Below, piece by piece: positions 1-9,878 of a stretch of 64,000 bases of DNA. The translations under genes and the position numbers were made by a program. The stretch comes from Pseudomonas sp. GTDB lineage: Bacteria; Pseudomonadota; Gammaproteobacteria; Pseudomonadales; Pseudomonadaceae. The notes under the pieces are model-generated. The model did not search any database, had not been told where the DNA came from, and saw only the letters and a list, made by a program, of their open reading frames with translations. Each line of letters begins with the position of its first letter. Positions within the stretch are counted from its first letter, which is position 1. The stretch spans positions 1-64,000 of the forward strand of contig NZ_JAGIBG010000006.1 in the NCBI RefSeq assembly GCF_017744435.1, read 5' to 3'.

Positions 1-35
1 GGCCCCGGCAACTTATGCAGCAACCTTGAAATCGT

Positions 36-78
36 GGGGCCGCTTCGCGGCCCATCGCCGGCAAGCGCGGCTCCCACA
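36..78. repeat. REP-type palindromic element, one arm (partner arm cut by window start)
   Basis: A 43-bp arm running from GGGGCCGCTTCGCGGCCC to CGGCTCCCACA. The same 43 bp, with one difference, forms the right arm of a complete inverted pair at 63850-63964. Bases 1-35 (ending with a CCTTGAAA spacer) also match the inner part of that pair, so the missing left arm should lie just before position 1. It sits downstream of the omega-amidase stop and may act as a transcript 3' stabiliser or terminator. Confidence 0.75.
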
Positions 79-112
79 AAGGCCATTCCAGGCCATACGG
101 GCCAGTGTCGGT

Positions 113-904
113 TCAGTGCAACTCGAAGGTATCGGCATCCAGGTTGGCCGGGAACTTGGTGCGGTACGCACCCAGCTCCGCAGCGCTCAACACTGCGGTG
201 AACACCCCGTCCGCCTCCCCTGCACTGAGCAGGCTCTCACCCTGGAAGTCCAGCACCTGGCTGTCACCGGAGTAGGCAAAGCCCTTGCCGTCCGTCCCCA
301 CCCGGTTCACCGCCGCCACGTAGCACAGGTTCTCGATGCCCCGCGCCGGCAACAGGCGGTTCCAGTGCTGGCGGCGCGCTGCAGGCCAGTTGGCGGTGTA
401 CAGCAGCAGGTCGGTGTCCTGGGCATCACAGCTCCACACCGGGAAGCGCAGGTCGTAGCAGATCAGCGGGCGCACCCGCCAACCCTTGACCTCGAACTGC
501 ACCTGGCGCTCGCCCGGGGTGTAGTGCTTGTGCTCGCCCGCCATGCGGAACAGGTGGCGCTTGTCGTAATGCAGGATCTCGCCGTCCGGCCGCGCCCACA
601 GCAAGCGGTTGCGGTGGCTGCCGTCAGCGGCCTGGATGATCACACTGCCAGTAATCACCGCGTCGATGCGCTTGGCCTGGGCCTTGAGCCATTTGTAGGT
701 CGGGCCGTTCTCGGGCTCGCAGAGGGTTTCCGACTGCATGGAAAAACCCGTGGTGAACATCTCTGGCAGAACCACCAGGTCGCTGCCGCGAGCCTGGTCC
801 AGCAGCACTTCGAAATGCGCGTAGTTGGCCTCACGGTCATGCCACGCCAGGGTGGTCTGGACCAGGGCGACTTTCAGGTTGGGCAGTGCACTCAGATCGC
901 GCAT
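113..904 (-). CDS. Carbon-nitrogen hydrolase, omega-amidase (YafV type)
   Basis: 263-residue nitrilase-superfamily hydrolase. The catalytic triad is visible: Glu48 in LPEMF, Lys115 in YDKRHLF and Cys149 in ICYDLRFP. Family members of this type deaminate alpha-keto acid omega-amides such as 2-oxoglutaramate and 2-oxosuccinamate, the by-products of glutamine or asparagine transaminases. The start overlaps the 3' end of the upstream aminotransferase gene by 13 bp, so the two are almost certainly co-transcribed. This pairing (aminotransferase producing the omega-amide, amidase removing it) supports a methionine-salvage or glutamine-transaminase role. Length is normal for the family. The exact substrate is inferred from context. 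Confidence 0.9.
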   Translation of the reverse strand: MRDLSALPNLKVALVQTTLAWHDREANYAHFEVLLDQARGSDLVVLPEMFTTGFSMQSETLCEPENGPTYKWLKAQAKRIDAVITGSVIIQAADGSHRNRLLWARPDGEILHYDKRHLFRMAGEHKHYTPGERQVQFEVKGWRVRPLICYDLRFPVWSCDAQDTDLLLYTANWPAARRQHWNRLLPARGIENLCYVAAVNRVGTDGKGFAYSGDSQVLDFQGESLLSAGEADGVFTAVLSAAELGAYRTKFPANLDADTFELH

Positions 905-2040
905 AGTTTTTCCGCTGCCTGACGCAGCGTCTCCTCACGTTTGGCAAAGCACAGGCGCACCAGGCGTTGCTCGGGGATGGGTTGCTGGTAGAACACCGAC
1001 ACCGGAATGGTCGCCACGCCATGCTCACGGGTGAGCCACAGGGCCATGTCGACATCGTTCAGGTCCGGGCGGATCTGCGAGTAATCCACCAGTTGGAAAT
1101 AGGTGCCCGCAGTGCGGGTAAAGCTGAAGCGTGAGCCTTCGAGCAGGTCGCAGAACAGGTCGCGCTTGGCCTGGTAGAAGGCCGGCAGCTCGTCGATGTG
1201 CTCCGGGTGCTCGGCCATGAAGTCGGCCAGTGCGCATTGCAGCGGTGTCACGCCGCAGAAGTTGACGTACTGGTGCACCTTGCGCAGTTCGGCGCTCAAG
1301 GCCGGCGGTGCGATGACGTAGCCGGTCTTCCAGCCGGTGACGTGGTAGGTCTTGCCAAACGAGCTGATAACGAACGCCCGCGAGTACAGCTGCTCGTGGG
1401 CCAGCACGCTGGCATGGCGCACGCCGTCGTAGACCAGGTGTTCGTAGACTTCGTCGCTGATCAGGTAGATATCGCGATCGGCGATCAGCCGGGCCAGCTG
1501 GTCGAGGTCCTCACGGCTGATCAGCGCACCACTGGGATTGTGCGGCGAGTTGAGAATGACCATGCGCGTGCGCGGGCTCAGGGCAGCACTGAACTTCTGC
1601 CAGTCGATGCGGAAGCCGCCGTCGCTCAGTTGCACATGCACGCAGCGCCCGCCCGCCAGTTCCACGGAGGGCTCGTAGCTGTCGTAGCACGGGTCGAAGA
1701 CGATCACTTCGTCACCGGCGTGGATCACCGCCTGGATGGCGCAGAAGATCGCCTCGGTGGCGCCCGGGGTGATGGTCACCTCCTGGTCGGCATCCACCTG
1801 CGCGCCATACAGCCGCGCGACCTTGGCCGCCACTTGTTGGCGCAGGGCCGGCAAGCCGGTCATCGGCGAGTACTGGTTATGCCCGGCGGCCACGTGCCGG
1901 CCGACTGCATCGAGCAGCGCCTGCGGGCCATTGAAGTCGGGAAAACCCTGGGACAGGTTGAGCGCGCCGGTCTGCATGGCGAGCTGGGACATGGTGGTGA
2001 AGATGGTCGTGCCGACATTCGGCAGTTTGCTGCGGATCAT
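892..2040 (-). CDS. PLP-dependent aminotransferase, methionine/glutamine transaminase type (YbdL-like)
   Basis: 382-residue fold-type I aminotransferase starting at the ATG at 2040, preceded by AGGAAAGAGGG; the frame stays open further upstream, but that stretch does not look like protein of this family. Visible motifs are YSPMTGLPALRQ (substrate-binding loop), NSPHNPSG, SDEVYEHLVYD and the PLP-lysine motif SSFGKTYHVTGWK with Lys230. The sequence resembles E. coli YbdL, which transaminates methionine and aromatic amino acids. The 3' end overlaps the omega-amidase gene, so the two likely act in sequence. A long REP pair lies directly upstream, between this gene and der. Confidence 0.88.
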   Translation of the reverse strand: MIRSKLPNVGTTIFTTMSQLAMQTGALNLSQGFPDFNGPQALLDAVGRHVAAGHNQYSPMTGLPALRQQVAAKVARLYGAQVDADQEVTITPGATEAIFCAIQAVIHAGDEVIVFDPCYDSYEPSVELAGGRCVHVQLSDGGFRIDWQKFSAALSPRTRMVILNSPHNPSGALISREDLDQLARLIADRDIYLISDEVYEHLVYDGVRHASVLAHEQLYSRAFVISSFGKTYHVTGWKTGYVIAPPALSAELRKVHQYVNFCGVTPLQCALADFMAEHPEHIDELPAFYQAKRDLFCDLLEGSRFSFTRTAGTYFQLVDYSQIRPDLNDVDMALWLTREHGVATIPVSVFYQQPIPEQRLVRLCFAKREETLRQAAEKLCAI

Positions 2041-2154
2041 GGAGCCCTCTTTCCTGGGGTGTATCCGGCACGGGGGTGGAGTCCGAGCATAGCGGATCGA
2101 GCGGTCAGGAAAAAGGTTGAAACAATAGGGGGATTGCGCTGGATCAAAGGGCCT

Positions 2155-2238
2155 CTTCGCGGGCTCGCCCGCTCCCACAGGTACTGCACACCGCTTGAGG
2201 TTTGTGCAGTACCTGTGGGAGCGGGCAAGCCCGCGAAG
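2155..2238. repeat. REP pair (family with CTTCGCGGGC...CCCGCTCCCACAGG arms)
   Basis: Two 36-bp arms, 2155-2190 and 2203-2238, are inverted copies with a single mismatch, separated by 12 bp. The arms start with CTTCGCGGGC and contain CCCGCTCCCACAGG, the signature of P. putida REP sequences. The pair lies between the stop of der (2253) and the leader of the aminotransferase, so it can form a long hairpin in the der transcript and may terminate or stabilise it. The rest of the 2041-2252 gap shows no gene. Confidence 0.9.
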
Positions 2239-2252
2239 AAGCAGACGCGGAA

Positions 2253-3716
2253 TCAGCGCTTGTCGCGGCGCTTCTTCTCGGCCTTCTTGTGGTGCGACAT
2301 CAGGCGGCGCTTCTTGTTGACCTGACGATCGGTGAGGGTGTTCTTCTTGCCCTCGTACGGGTTCTCACCGCCCTTGTACTCGATGCGGATCGGCGTACCG
2401 ACCAGCTTCAGCACACGGCGGTAGGTGTTCTCCAGGTAACGCGAGTAGGACTTCGGAATCTTCTCGGTCTGGTTACCGTGGATCACGATCAGCGGCGGGT
2501 TGGCACCACCCAGGTGGGCATAACGCAGCTTGATGCGGCGGCCGTTGACCAGCGGTGGCTGGTGCTCGCTCACGGCATCTTCGAGGATCTGCGTCAGGCG
2601 GCTGGTCGGCCAGCGGGTGACCGCCGACTTGAACGCGGCCTGTACTGACTTGTACAGGTGGCCCACGCCAGTGCCGTGCAGGGCGGAGATGAAGTGAATG
2701 TCGGCGAAATCGACGAAGAACAGCCGGCGCTCCAGCTCGGTCTTCACGTAGTCGCGCTCGCCCGACTCCATGCCATCCCACTTGTTCAGGGCGATGACGA
2801 TGGCGCGGCCGGCTTCCAGGGCGAAGCCCAGCAGGTTGAGGTCATGGTCGACCACACCTTCGCGGGCATCCATGACGAAGATCACCACGTTGGCGTCCTT
2901 GATCGCCTGCAGCGTCTTCACCACCGAGAACTTTTCGACTTCCTCGTGGATCTTGCCGCGCTTGCGCACACCGGCGGTGTCGATGAAGGTGTACTTCTCG
3001 TCATCACGCTCGAACGGGATGTAGATACTGTCGCGGGTAGTGCCCGGCTGGTCGTACACCACCACACGCTCTTCGCCGAGCATGCGGTTGACCAGGGTCG
3101 ACTTGCCCACGTTCGGGCGGCCGATGATGGCGATCTTGATGCCATCTTTCTCGCTCGGGCCGGGGATGCGAACCGCTTCCTCGCCTTCGGCGACTTCCTG
3201 GTCCAGGGCTTCTTCCTCGGCGTCACGAGGAATATGGCCGAGTACGCTTTCCATCAGCGCATTGATGCCACGGCCCTGGGAACCGGCCACCGGAATGGCG
3301 TTGCCCATGCCCAGCGGCGAGAACTCGGCGCGGGCGACGTCGGCGTCGATGTTGTCGATCTTGTTGGCCACCAGGATGGCCGACTTGTTGCGCTTGCGCA
3401 GGTGCTCGGCAATCATCTGGTCGGCGGCGGTCATGCCGGCGCGGGCGTCGACCAGGAACAGCACGTAGTCGGCTTCTTCGATGGCCATGAGCGACTGCTC
3501 GGCCATCTTCTCGTCCATGCCCACTTCGTCACCGGTGATACCGCCGGTGTCGATGAGGATGAAGGAACGACCCTGCCAGGTGGCATCACCGTATTGACGG
3601 TCACGGGTCAGGCCCGACAAGTCACCGACGATGGCATCGCGGGTCTTGGTCAGGCGGTTGAACATGGTGGATTTGCCGACGTTCGGGCGGCCCACCAGGG
3701 CGATTACGGGAACCAT
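2253..3716 (-). CDS. der: Ribosome biogenesis GTPase Der (EngA)
   Basis: 487-residue essential GTPase with two tandem G domains, needed for 50S subunit maturation. The first P-loop GRPNVGKS is at residues 9-16 and the second, followed by TLVNRM, near residue 200. DTAG/DTGG switch motifs and NKID/NKWD specificity motifs are present in each domain, and a basic KH-like C-terminal domain ends in [11 protein letters not shown]. The ATG at 3716 is chosen because GGAG lies 8 nt before it; a GTG four codons earlier has no such signal. bamB lies upstream behind a hairpin, the usual gammaproteobacterial order. Confidence 0.97.
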   Translation of the reverse strand: MVPVIALVGRPNVGKSTMFNRLTKTRDAIVGDLSGLTRDRQYGDATWQGRSFILIDTGGITGDEVGMDEKMAEQSLMAIEEADYVLFLVDARAGMTAADQMIAEHLRKRNKSAILVANKIDNIDADVARAEFSPLGMGNAIPVAGSQGRGINALMESVLGHIPRDAEEEALDQEVAEGEEAVRIPGPSEKDGIKIAIIGRPNVGKSTLVNRMLGEERVVVYDQPGTTRDSIYIPFERDDEKYTFIDTAGVRKRGKIHEEVEKFSVVKTLQAIKDANVVIFVMDAREGVVDHDLNLLGFALEAGRAIVIALNKWDGMESGERDYVKTELERRLFFVDFADIHFISALHGTGVGHLYKSVQAAFKSAVTRWPTSRLTQILEDAVSEHQPPLVNGRRIKLRYAHLGGANPPLIVIHGNQTEKIPKSYSRYLENTYRRVLKLVGTPIRIEYKGGENPYEGKKNTLTDRQVNKKRRLMSHHKKAEKKRRDKR

Positions 3717-3740
3717 GCGGCTCTCCACTCTTGAATTCTT

Positions 3741-3772
3741 GAAAATGCAAAGGCCGCTGCAAGGCAGCGGCC
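3741..3772 (-). terminator. Probable terminator between bamB and der
   Basis: A 9-bp GC stem, GGCCGCTGC (3752-3760) and GCAGCGGCC (3764-3772), with an AAG loop. Read on the minus strand the stem is followed by TTTGCATTTTC, which is moderately T-rich. It lies after the bamB stop and just before the der ribosome-binding site, so it may reduce read-through rather than block it. Confidence 0.55.
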
Positions 3773-3833
3773 GGAGTTCGGGCGGCGTGTCCTACGCCGC
3801 GGCCTGAAGCCCGCCAAGGCTTCAAGCATAGCT

Positions 3834-4976
3834 TCAGCGGATGGTCAGTGCCTCGAGCTTGCCGCTGTTGCCGAAGACGTAAATGGTGTCGCCGACCACA
3901 AGTGGGCGGGCGCGCAGGCCATCGCTGTCGATACGCTCACGGCCGACGAAGCGGCCATCGACCTGGCTCAGCAGGTGCAGGTAACCCTCGAAGTCCCCTA
4001 CAGCCACGTAGCTGGAGAACACTTCTGGCGCGGTCAGCTGACGGCGGGCCATCGAATCGTTGGTCCACAGCGCGCTGGAAGAGCGCTCGTCGACACTTTC
4101 AACGGTACCGGTGGCTTCGCTGACATAGACGTTGCCGTAGCCCTGGGCGACACCCACGTAGCTGGAGGCATCGCGCTGCCACAGCACACGGCCGCTTTCC
4201 AGGTCCAGGCCCGCTACGCGGCCCTGGTAGGTGCTGACGTACAGGGTACCACCGGACAGCAGCAGGCCGCCGTCGATGTCGACCACGCGGTCCAGCTCGG
4301 AACGGCCCTGCGGGATGGCCACGCGGCTCTCCCACACCGGCACGCCATTGTTGATGTCCACCGCCACCACCTTGCCGGTGGACAGGCCGGCAACGGCCAG
4401 GCGGTTGGTGGCGATCGGCGCGCCGGTGCCACGCAGGGTCAGCACGGCCGGGGTGTTTTCATAGATCCAGCGGCGGTTGCCGGTGCTGGCGTCGAGGCCG
4501 ATCAGGCGATCGTCCTGGGTCTGCACCACCACCACGTCACCGTTGTTGGCAGGCGGCGCCAGCACTTCACTGGTCACACGCGAGCGCCAGCGCTCTTCAC
4601 CAGTGCTGGAGTCCAGGGCGACCACTTCACCCTTGAGGGTGCCGAGCATCACCAGGCCGTAGCCCACGCCGACAGCACCGGACACCGGCAGCTCGAGGTC
4701 TTTCTTCCACACCACGTCACCGGTGATGCGGTCGAGGGCAAAGACTTCACCGTTGACGTCGGAGGCGTAGATACGGTCGTTTTCGATGGCCGGAACCAGG
4801 GTGTTGTAGGTTTCACCCTGGCCGTCACCGATCGAACGGCTCCACTGCTTCTTCAGCACCACTTCTTCGGTGAACTTGGTCAGCTCGGCCGGAGGCAGTT
4901 CCTTCTTGCTGTTGCTGCTGCAACCTGCGGCCAGCACGGCCAGGGTCAGCACTGCTGCTTGTTTCCAACCGATCAC
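3834..4976 (-). CDS. bamB: Outer membrane protein assembly factor BamB
   Basis: 380-residue lipoprotein of the BAM complex, which folds beta-barrel proteins into the outer membrane. The signal peptide ends in the lipobox LAAGC with Cys19. The rest is a repeat-built beta-propeller (PQQ/WD-like blades), seen as recurring phrases such as YASDVNGEVFALD, TLKGEVVALD and YVSTYQGRVAGLD. Translation starts at GTG 4976, directly after the yfgM stop, with an upstream AAGGGGAC, so translation is probably coupled. Length and position in the hisS-yfgM-bamB-der string are typical. Confidence 0.95.
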   Translation of the reverse strand: MIGWKQAAVLTLAVLAAGCSSNSKKELPPAELTKFTEEVVLKKQWSRSIGDGQGETYNTLVPAIENDRIYASDVNGEVFALDRITGDVVWKKDLELPVSGAVGVGYGLVMLGTLKGEVVALDSSTGEERWRSRVTSEVLAPPANNGDVVVVQTQDDRLIGLDASTGNRRWIYENTPAVLTLRGTGAPIATNRLAVAGLSTGKVVAVDINNGVPVWESRVAIPQGRSELDRVVDIDGGLLLSGGTLYVSTYQGRVAGLDLESGRVLWQRDASSYVGVAQGYGNVYVSEATGTVESVDERSSSALWTNDSMARRQLTAPEVFSSYVAVGDFEGYLHLLSQVDGRFVGRERIDSDGLRARPLVVGDTIYVFGNSGKLEALTIR

Positions 4977-5615
4977 TTACGCGTCCCCTTTGGCCAGGTC
5001 ATCCAGCTTCAGTTGCAGGCCACCGACCGCTGCTTCGTCAGACAGCGCGGCCTTGGCTTTTTCGTAGGCACTGTGGGCATCGTCGCCGCGACCCAGTTGC
5101 ACCAGCAGGTCACCCTTCAGTTCTTCGCGGCTGGCCAGGAAGGCCTTGTCAGCATCGCCGTCGAGCAGTTTGAGGGCCTCTTCGGCCTTGTTCTGGGCAG
5201 CGAGCACGCGTGCCAGGCGCTGGCGCGAGATTTCGCCCAGGGTGACGTCGGCCGGCTTGTCCAGCACGCTCTTCAGCTCGGCAGCGGCGTCGTCGAGCTT
5301 GCCGCTCTCGACCGCGACCTTGGCCACGAACAGGCTGCCGTACTGGGCGTACGCCGTACCGCCGAACTCGCTCTTGAGCTTGCCGGCCAGCTCCGCGACC
5401 TTGGTCGCGTCTGGCTGGCCATTCGGCGTCAGGCTGGTCTCAAGCAGGGCCTGATACAGCTGCGAGGCACCTTGCGACTGGTTGTTCTGGTACTTGTGCC
5501 AGGTATTCCAGCCCAACACCACCACGCCAGCCAGCAGGGCACCGGTCAGCAGCGGCTTGCCGTTGCGGTTCCACCAGTCCTTGACCCCTGCCAGTTCATC
5601 ATCGGTACTCGACAC
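4977..5615 (-). CDS. YfgM family tetratricopeptide-like inner-membrane protein
   Basis: 212 residues. A short cytoplasmic N-terminus (DDELAGVKDWWNRNGKPL) leads into one membrane helix at about residues 18-37, followed by an alpha-helical TPR-like periplasmic region rich in Ala, Leu and Lys. In E. coli YfgM associates with the SecYEG translocon and the PpiD chaperone. The start is a GTG with AAAAGGAG upstream. It sits between hisS and bamB, and its stop abuts the bamB start codon. The role in this species is inferred from orthology and context. Confidence 0.85.
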   Translation of the reverse strand: MSSTDDELAGVKDWWNRNGKPLLTGALLAGVVVLGWNTWHKYQNNQSQGASQLYQALLETSLTPNGQPDATKVAELAGKLKSEFGGTAYAQYGSLFVAKVAVESGKLDDAAAELKSVLDKPADVTLGEISRQRLARVLAAQNKAEEALKLLDGDADKAFLASREELKGDLLVQLGRGDDAHSAYEKAKAALSDEAAVGGLQLKLDDLAKGDA

Positions 5616-5654
5616 CCCAATACTCCTTTTCGCCTATTCGCTTGTTGAACCGCG

Positions 5655-6944
5655 TTACGCCTGAGCGATCGCGGTTTCCAGGTGCTCAGCCAGAGCATCC
5701 CAGGCAATGTTCTGTTGTTCGCCCTGACCACGCAGGGGCTTCAAGCCGATTTCTTGCTTGGCCAGTTCGTCGTCGCCGAGGATCAGGGCGAACAGCGCGC
5801 CGCTCTTGTCGGCCTTCTTGAACTGGCTCTTGAAGCTGCCCCCCCCGGCGTTGACCGCCAGGCGCAGGCCCGGCAAGCGATCACGCAGGCCTTCGGACAG
5901 GCGCAGGCCGGCCAGTTCCGCCTGCTCGCCGAAGGCGCACAGGTAGACGTCGATGGTGCGGTTGATCGACTCGGGGACCTTGCCGAGGGTTTCCAGCAGC
6001 AGGATCAGGCGCTCGATGCCCATGGCGAAACCAACGCCAGTGGTCGGCTTGCCGCCCATCTGCTCGACCAGGCCGTCGTAACGGCCACCGGCGCAGACGG
6101 TACCCTGGGCGCCGAGCTTGTCGGTGACCCACTCGAACACGGTCTTGCTGTAGTAGTCCAGGCCGCGTACCAGCTTGGTGTTGATCACGAACGGGATGCC
6201 AGCGGCATCGAGGCGTGCCTTGAGGCCCTCGAAGTGCACGCGGGAATCTTCGTCCAGGTAGTCTTCCAGCTTCGGCGCGCCGACCAGCACCGCCTGGGTG
6301 CCCTGGTCCTTGCTGTCGAGGATGCGCAGCGGGTTGCTCTTGAGGCGGCGCTGGCTGTCTTCGTCAAGCTGCTCCAGGCGCGCCGAGAGGAACTCGACCA
6401 GCGCGTCACGGTAGCGGGCACGGGCTTCGCTGGTGCCCAGGCTGTTGAGTTCGAGCTTGACCGCGTCCTGGATGCCCAGCAGGCCCCACAGGCGCCAGGT
6501 CAGCATGATCAGCTCGGCGTCGATGTCCGGACCGTCCAGGTTGAACACTTCCACACCGATCTGGTGGAACTGGCGATAGCGGCCTTTCTGCGGGCGCTCG
6601 TGGCGGAACATCTGGCCGATGTACCAGAGCTTCTGCACCTGGCCGTTGCCGGTGATGCCGTGCTCCAGCACAGCGCGCACGCACGCGGCAGTGCCTTCGG
6701 GGCGCAGGGTGAGCGAATCGCCGTTGCGGTCCTCGAAGGTGTACATCTCTTTTTCGACGATGTCGGTGACTTCACCAATGGAGCGCTTGAACAGCTCGGT
6801 GAACTCGACGATCGGCGTGCGGATCTGGCTGTACCCGTAGGTGTCCAGCAGGCCGGCGACGGTGCCTTCGAAGTAGCGCCACAGTGGCGACTGCTCTGGC
6901 AGGATGTCGTTCATGCCACGGATGGCTTGCAGCGATTTGCTCAC
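5655..6944 (-). CDS. hisS: Histidyl-tRNA synthetase
   Basis: 429-residue class II aminoacyl-tRNA synthetase charging tRNA-His. The class II motif 2 region is [11 protein letters not shown], and the histidine-specific signatures [12 protein letters not shown] and [13 protein letters not shown] are intact. The C-terminal anticodon-binding domain follows from about residue 330. It begins with [17 protein letters not shown], typical of proteobacterial HisS; the first codon is GTG. It lies 24 bp downstream of ispG and belongs to the same minus-strand run. Confidence 0.97.
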   Translation of the reverse strand: MSKSLQAIRGMNDILPEQSPLWRYFEGTVAGLLDTYGYSQIRTPIVEFTELFKRSIGEVTDIVEKEMYTFEDRNGDSLTLRPEGTAACVRAVLEHGITGNGQVQKLWYIGQMFRHERPQKGRYRQFHQIGVEVFNLDGPDIDAELIMLTWRLWGLLGIQDAVKLELNSLGTSEARARYRDALVEFLSARLEQLDEDSQRRLKSNPLRILDSKDQGTQAVLVGAPKLEDYLDEDSRVHFEGLKARLDAAGIPFVINTKLVRGLDYYSKTVFEWVTDKLGAQGTVCAGGRYDGLVEQMGGKPTTGVGFAMGIERLILLLETLGKVPESINRTIDVYLCAFGEQAELAGLRLSEGLRDRLPGLRLAVNAGGGSFKSQFKKADKSGALFALILGDDELAKQEIGLKPLRGQGEQQNIAWDALAEHLETAIAQA

Positions 6945-6968
6945 GAAAAGTCCTTACGAATCTGTGTG

Positions 6969-8078
6969 TCAGCTGCGGGCGATCAGCGCCGCGTCAGCCT
7001 CGACCTTTTCGGCCGCTTTCTGGCGGATGAGCTTCTCCAGCTCATCGACCAGGTTGTCATTGGTCAGTTTCTGCGCCGGCTTGCCGTCGATGTAGATCAG
7101 GTTCGGCGTGCCACCGGTCAGGCCGACGTGGGCTTCCTTGGCTTCGCCGGGGCCGTTGACCACGCAACCGATCACCGCCACGTCCAGCGGCACCAGCAGG
7201 TCTTCCAGGCGGCCTTCCAGCTCGTTCATGGTCTTGACCACATCGAAGTTCTGCCGCGAGCAGCTCGGGCAGGCGATGAAGTTGATGCCACGCGAACGCA
7301 GGTGCAGCGACTTGAGGATGTCGTAGCCGACCTTCACTTCTTCGACCGGGTCGGCCGCCAGCGAGATACGGATGGTATCGCCGATGCCTTCGGCCAGCAG
7401 CATACCGAGGCCGACGGCGGATTTCACCGTCCCCGAGCGCAGGCCACCGGCTTCGGTGATGCCCAAGTGCAGCGGCTGGATGATCTGCTTGGCCAGCAGG
7501 CGGTAGGCTTCGACGGCCATGAACACGTCGGAGGCCTTGACGCTGACCTTGAAGTCCTGGAAATCCAGGCGATCGAGGTGTTCGACGTGACGCAGGGCCG
7601 ATTCGACCAGCGCGGCCGGGGTCGGCTCGCCGTACTTCTTCTGCAGGTCCTTTTCCAGGGAACCGGCGTTGACGCCGATGCGGATCGGGATACCACGGTC
7701 GCGGGCAGCGTCGACCACCGCGCGCACGCGGTCTTCACGGCCGATATTGCCCGGGTTGATGCGCAGGCAGTCGACGCCAAGCTCGGCCACGCGCAGGGCG
7801 ATCTTGTAGTCGAAATGGATATCGGCAACCAGCGGCACGCTGACCAGCTGCTTGATCTTGCCGAACGCCTCGGCGGCGTCCATGTCCGGTACCGAGACGC
7901 GGACGATGTCGACGCCGGCATCGACCAGGCGCTGGATCTGCGCCACGGTGGCCATCACATCGTTGGTGTCGGTGTTGGTCATGCTCTGCACCGCGATGGG
8001 GGCATCACCACCCACCGGCACATTGCCGACCCAGATTTTGCGGGATTCGCGACGTTTGATCGGAGATTCGCCGTGCAT
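6969..8078 (-). CDS. ispG: (E)-4-hydroxy-3-methylbut-2-enyl-diphosphate synthase IspG
   Basis: 369-residue [4Fe-4S] enzyme of the MEP isoprenoid pathway, converting methylerythritol cyclodiphosphate to HMBPP. The N-terminal TIM-barrel opens with the typical [16 protein letters not shown]. Cluster cysteines lie in the C-terminal half in [10 protein letters not shown] and [10 protein letters not shown]. It starts 3 bp after the rodZ stop, so the two are co-translated. As an Fe-S enzyme it depends on the isc operon further along the window. Confidence 0.97.
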   Translation of the reverse strand: MHGESPIKRRESRKIWVGNVPVGGDAPIAVQSMTNTDTNDVMATVAQIQRLVDAGVDIVRVSVPDMDAAEAFGKIKQLVSVPLVADIHFDYKIALRVAELGVDCLRINPGNIGREDRVRAVVDAARDRGIPIRIGVNAGSLEKDLQKKYGEPTPAALVESALRHVEHLDRLDFQDFKVSVKASDVFMAVEAYRLLAKQIIQPLHLGITEAGGLRSGTVKSAVGLGMLLAEGIGDTIRISLAADPVEEVKVGYDILKSLHLRSRGINFIACPSCSRQNFDVVKTMNELEGRLEDLLVPLDVAVIGCVVNGPGEAKEAHVGLTGGTPNLIYIDGKPAQKLTNDNLVDELEKLIRQKAAEKVEADAALIARS

Positions 8079-8081
8079 GAC

Positions 8082-9107
8082 TTACTGTCCCAACTTCAGG
8101 CGAGCGGTCTCGCCACTGGTGAACGGGGCAACATCGACGGCCTGGCCGTTGTAGCTGACCTGGGCGCCACGGGCAAAGCCCAGGCGGACCGCGAAGGGCG
8201 GCTTGCCGGTCAGCTCGAGGTTGTCCCCCTTGCGCTTGATGGCGCTGAACAGCACCTTGCCGTTGCCATCGGACACTTGGGTCCAGCAATCGGCGGTGAA
8301 CTGGATTGCAACCTTGGCACTGCCGGCCGGCACGGCCGCAGGGGCGGCAGGCTCGGCGGCGGCGACGGCCGGCACGCTGGCAACTGGCGCGGCTGGCGCT
8401 ACCGGAGCCGCAGGGGCCGGGGCTGGTGCGACAACATGGGCCGGAGCCTGCTGAACCAGGGCAGGAACAGGCGCTGGGGCCGGTGCAGGCAGAGCTGGGG
8501 CGGCTTCGCTGGTAGTTTCGACTGCGGTTTCGGCGGAGGCCTGTTCCAGTGGCAGCGGTGCGCTCTCAGGTTGCTGACCCGCCGTCACGGCCTGGTCTTC
8601 AGGCTCGTCCAGCGGGTGGATCTGGGTGGTGCCGTCGGCACTTTCGACTTCCACATGCTCGAGGGCGATCTTGGCCAGGTCCTTGCCTTTCATGCTGCCC
8701 TGGTCCTGCCACCAGATGAAGCTGCCGCCAACCACTGCGACCAGCAGCAGCAGGGTGACGCCGCGCATGATGTTGTGCGACAGCCGCACCGGTTCCTCGA
8801 TACGACCCAGGGAGTGCACTTCACTGCCCTTGGCGTGGGTGCCGGTGTACTGGTCGAAGGCCTCGACCAGCGGAGCCTGGTCCATGTCCATCAATTTGGC
8901 GTAGGCGCGGATGTAACCACGGGCAAACGTATGCCCTGGCAGCTTGTCGAAGGCGCCGGTTTCCACGTGGTTCAGCGAACTTACGGTGAGGTTGAGCTTG
9001 CGGGCCACCTCGGCTTGCGACCACTCCCGTTTCTCGCGGGCCTGGCGCAACAGCTCACCGGGGTTCTGGCCAGTCGCTGCTGCTACTTCGGGATGCGCGG
9101 CTTTCAT
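8082..9107 (-). CDS. rodZ: RodZ-like cytoskeletal helix-turn-helix membrane protein
   Basis: 341 residues: an N-terminal HTH of the Cro/CI type (about 18-80), a single transmembrane helix at about 115-133 (LLLLVAVVGGSFIWW), a long Pro/Ala-rich periplasmic linker (about 170-260), and a C-terminal beta domain of the DUF4115 type. In rods RodZ links MreB to the envelope and controls cell shape. Its ATG overlaps the pilW stop codon (ATGA), implying translational coupling. The Pro/Ala linker is low complexity and probably varies in length between strains. Confidence 0.88.
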   Translation of the reverse strand: MKAAHPEVAAATGQNPGELLRQAREKREWSQAEVARKLNLTVSSLNHVETGAFDKLPGHTFARGYIRAYAKLMDMDQAPLVEAFDQYTGTHAKGSEVHSLGRIEEPVRLSHNIMRGVTLLLLVAVVGGSFIWWQDQGSMKGKDLAKIALEHVEVESADGTTQIHPLDEPEDQAVTAGQQPESAPLPLEQASAETAVETTSEAAPALPAPAPAPVPALVQQAPAHVVAPAPAPAAPVAPAAPVASVPAVAAAEPAAPAAVPAGSAKVAIQFTADCWTQVSDGNGKVLFSAIKRKGDNLELTGKPPFAVRLGFARGAQVSYNGQAVDVAPFTSGETARLKLGQ

Positions 9108-9865
9108 CGTTGCTCCGACAGGTATTGCTGATATTCCGGCGTACCGGGATAAAGTCGTTGTAATTGCTGGCCCAGATCGGCCAGGGTGCCCTGCTCGTCG
9201 AATACCCGGGCAAGGCGGCTGCCCAACAGAAGGCTACGGGCGCTGTGATCGCTCAACTGGCTGAAACGATCGTAGTACTCCCGGGCCGGCACATAATGCC
9301 TGTTTTCGTAGGACAACTCAGCCATTTCCAGCAACGCTCTGGGCTGGCGTCGGTTGAGTTGCAGGGCCTTGGTCAGATACGCATGTGCCTGGTCGCGATC
9401 ATCGAGCTCCAGGGCCGTCAGGCCAAGGTTCTCGTACACCCGCGAGCGTTCAGGATACAGGGTATCGGCACTGGCCAGGCGAAACATCTGCTCGGCTTCG
9501 GCAAAACGTTGCTGAGCATATAGGAAACTGCCGTAGTTGTTGCGAATTCGCGTGTCGCCCGGCCGGGCGGCCAGCGCCTTTTTGAAGTGTGCCTCGGCAA
9601 GGGCTGGCTCGCCTTCGGCCTGGAACACCAGGGCCAGGGCCGCGTGAGCGTCGGCATCCGCGGCATCCAGCGCGAGGGCCTTGCCCAGGGGGGCCTTGGC
9701 CTGCTGGGTCAAACCTTGTTGCAAATAACCCAGGCCAAGCTGCGTGTAGGCCCGCCCTGCCTCCGCCCGCCCCTGGCGGTTGGCCAGGGGATCGCCCGCG
9801 CCGCCCGACACGCAGCCGGCCAGCAGCGAAAGCGCAAGGATCGACAGCGCGGCGCGCAGGCTCAT
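9104..9865 (-). CDS. pilW: Type IV pilus biogenesis lipoprotein PilW (PilF)
   Basis: 253-residue lipoprotein with signal peptide and lipobox LLAGC (Cys18), followed by TPR repeats (YTQLGLGYLQQG..., YENLGLTALELDDRDQAHAYL). PilF/PilW is the outer-membrane pilotin needed for multimerisation of secretin PilQ. The ATG at 9865 is chosen because it gives a proper lipoprotein signal; the longer open frame upstream overlaps rlmN and lacks one. It lies between rlmN and rodZ, as in other pseudomonads. Confidence 0.9.
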   Translation of the reverse strand: MSLRAALSILALSLLAGCVSGGAGDPLANRQGRAEAGRAYTQLGLGYLQQGLTQQAKAPLGKALALDAADADAHAALALVFQAEGEPALAEAHFKKALAARPGDTRIRNNYGSFLYAQQRFAEAEQMFRLASADTLYPERSRVYENLGLTALELDDRDQAHAYLTKALQLNRRQPRALLEMAELSYENRHYVPAREYYDRFSQLSDHSARSLLLGSRLARVFDEQGTLADLGQQLQRLYPGTPEYQQYLSEQR

Positions 9866-9878
9866 GGCAAGGCCGGAC

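Noticed and set aside
5682..9131. A 1,149-codon plus-strand open frame across hisS, ispG and rodZ.
   Set aside because: It runs antisense to three clear, conserved genes and has no recognisable protein features.
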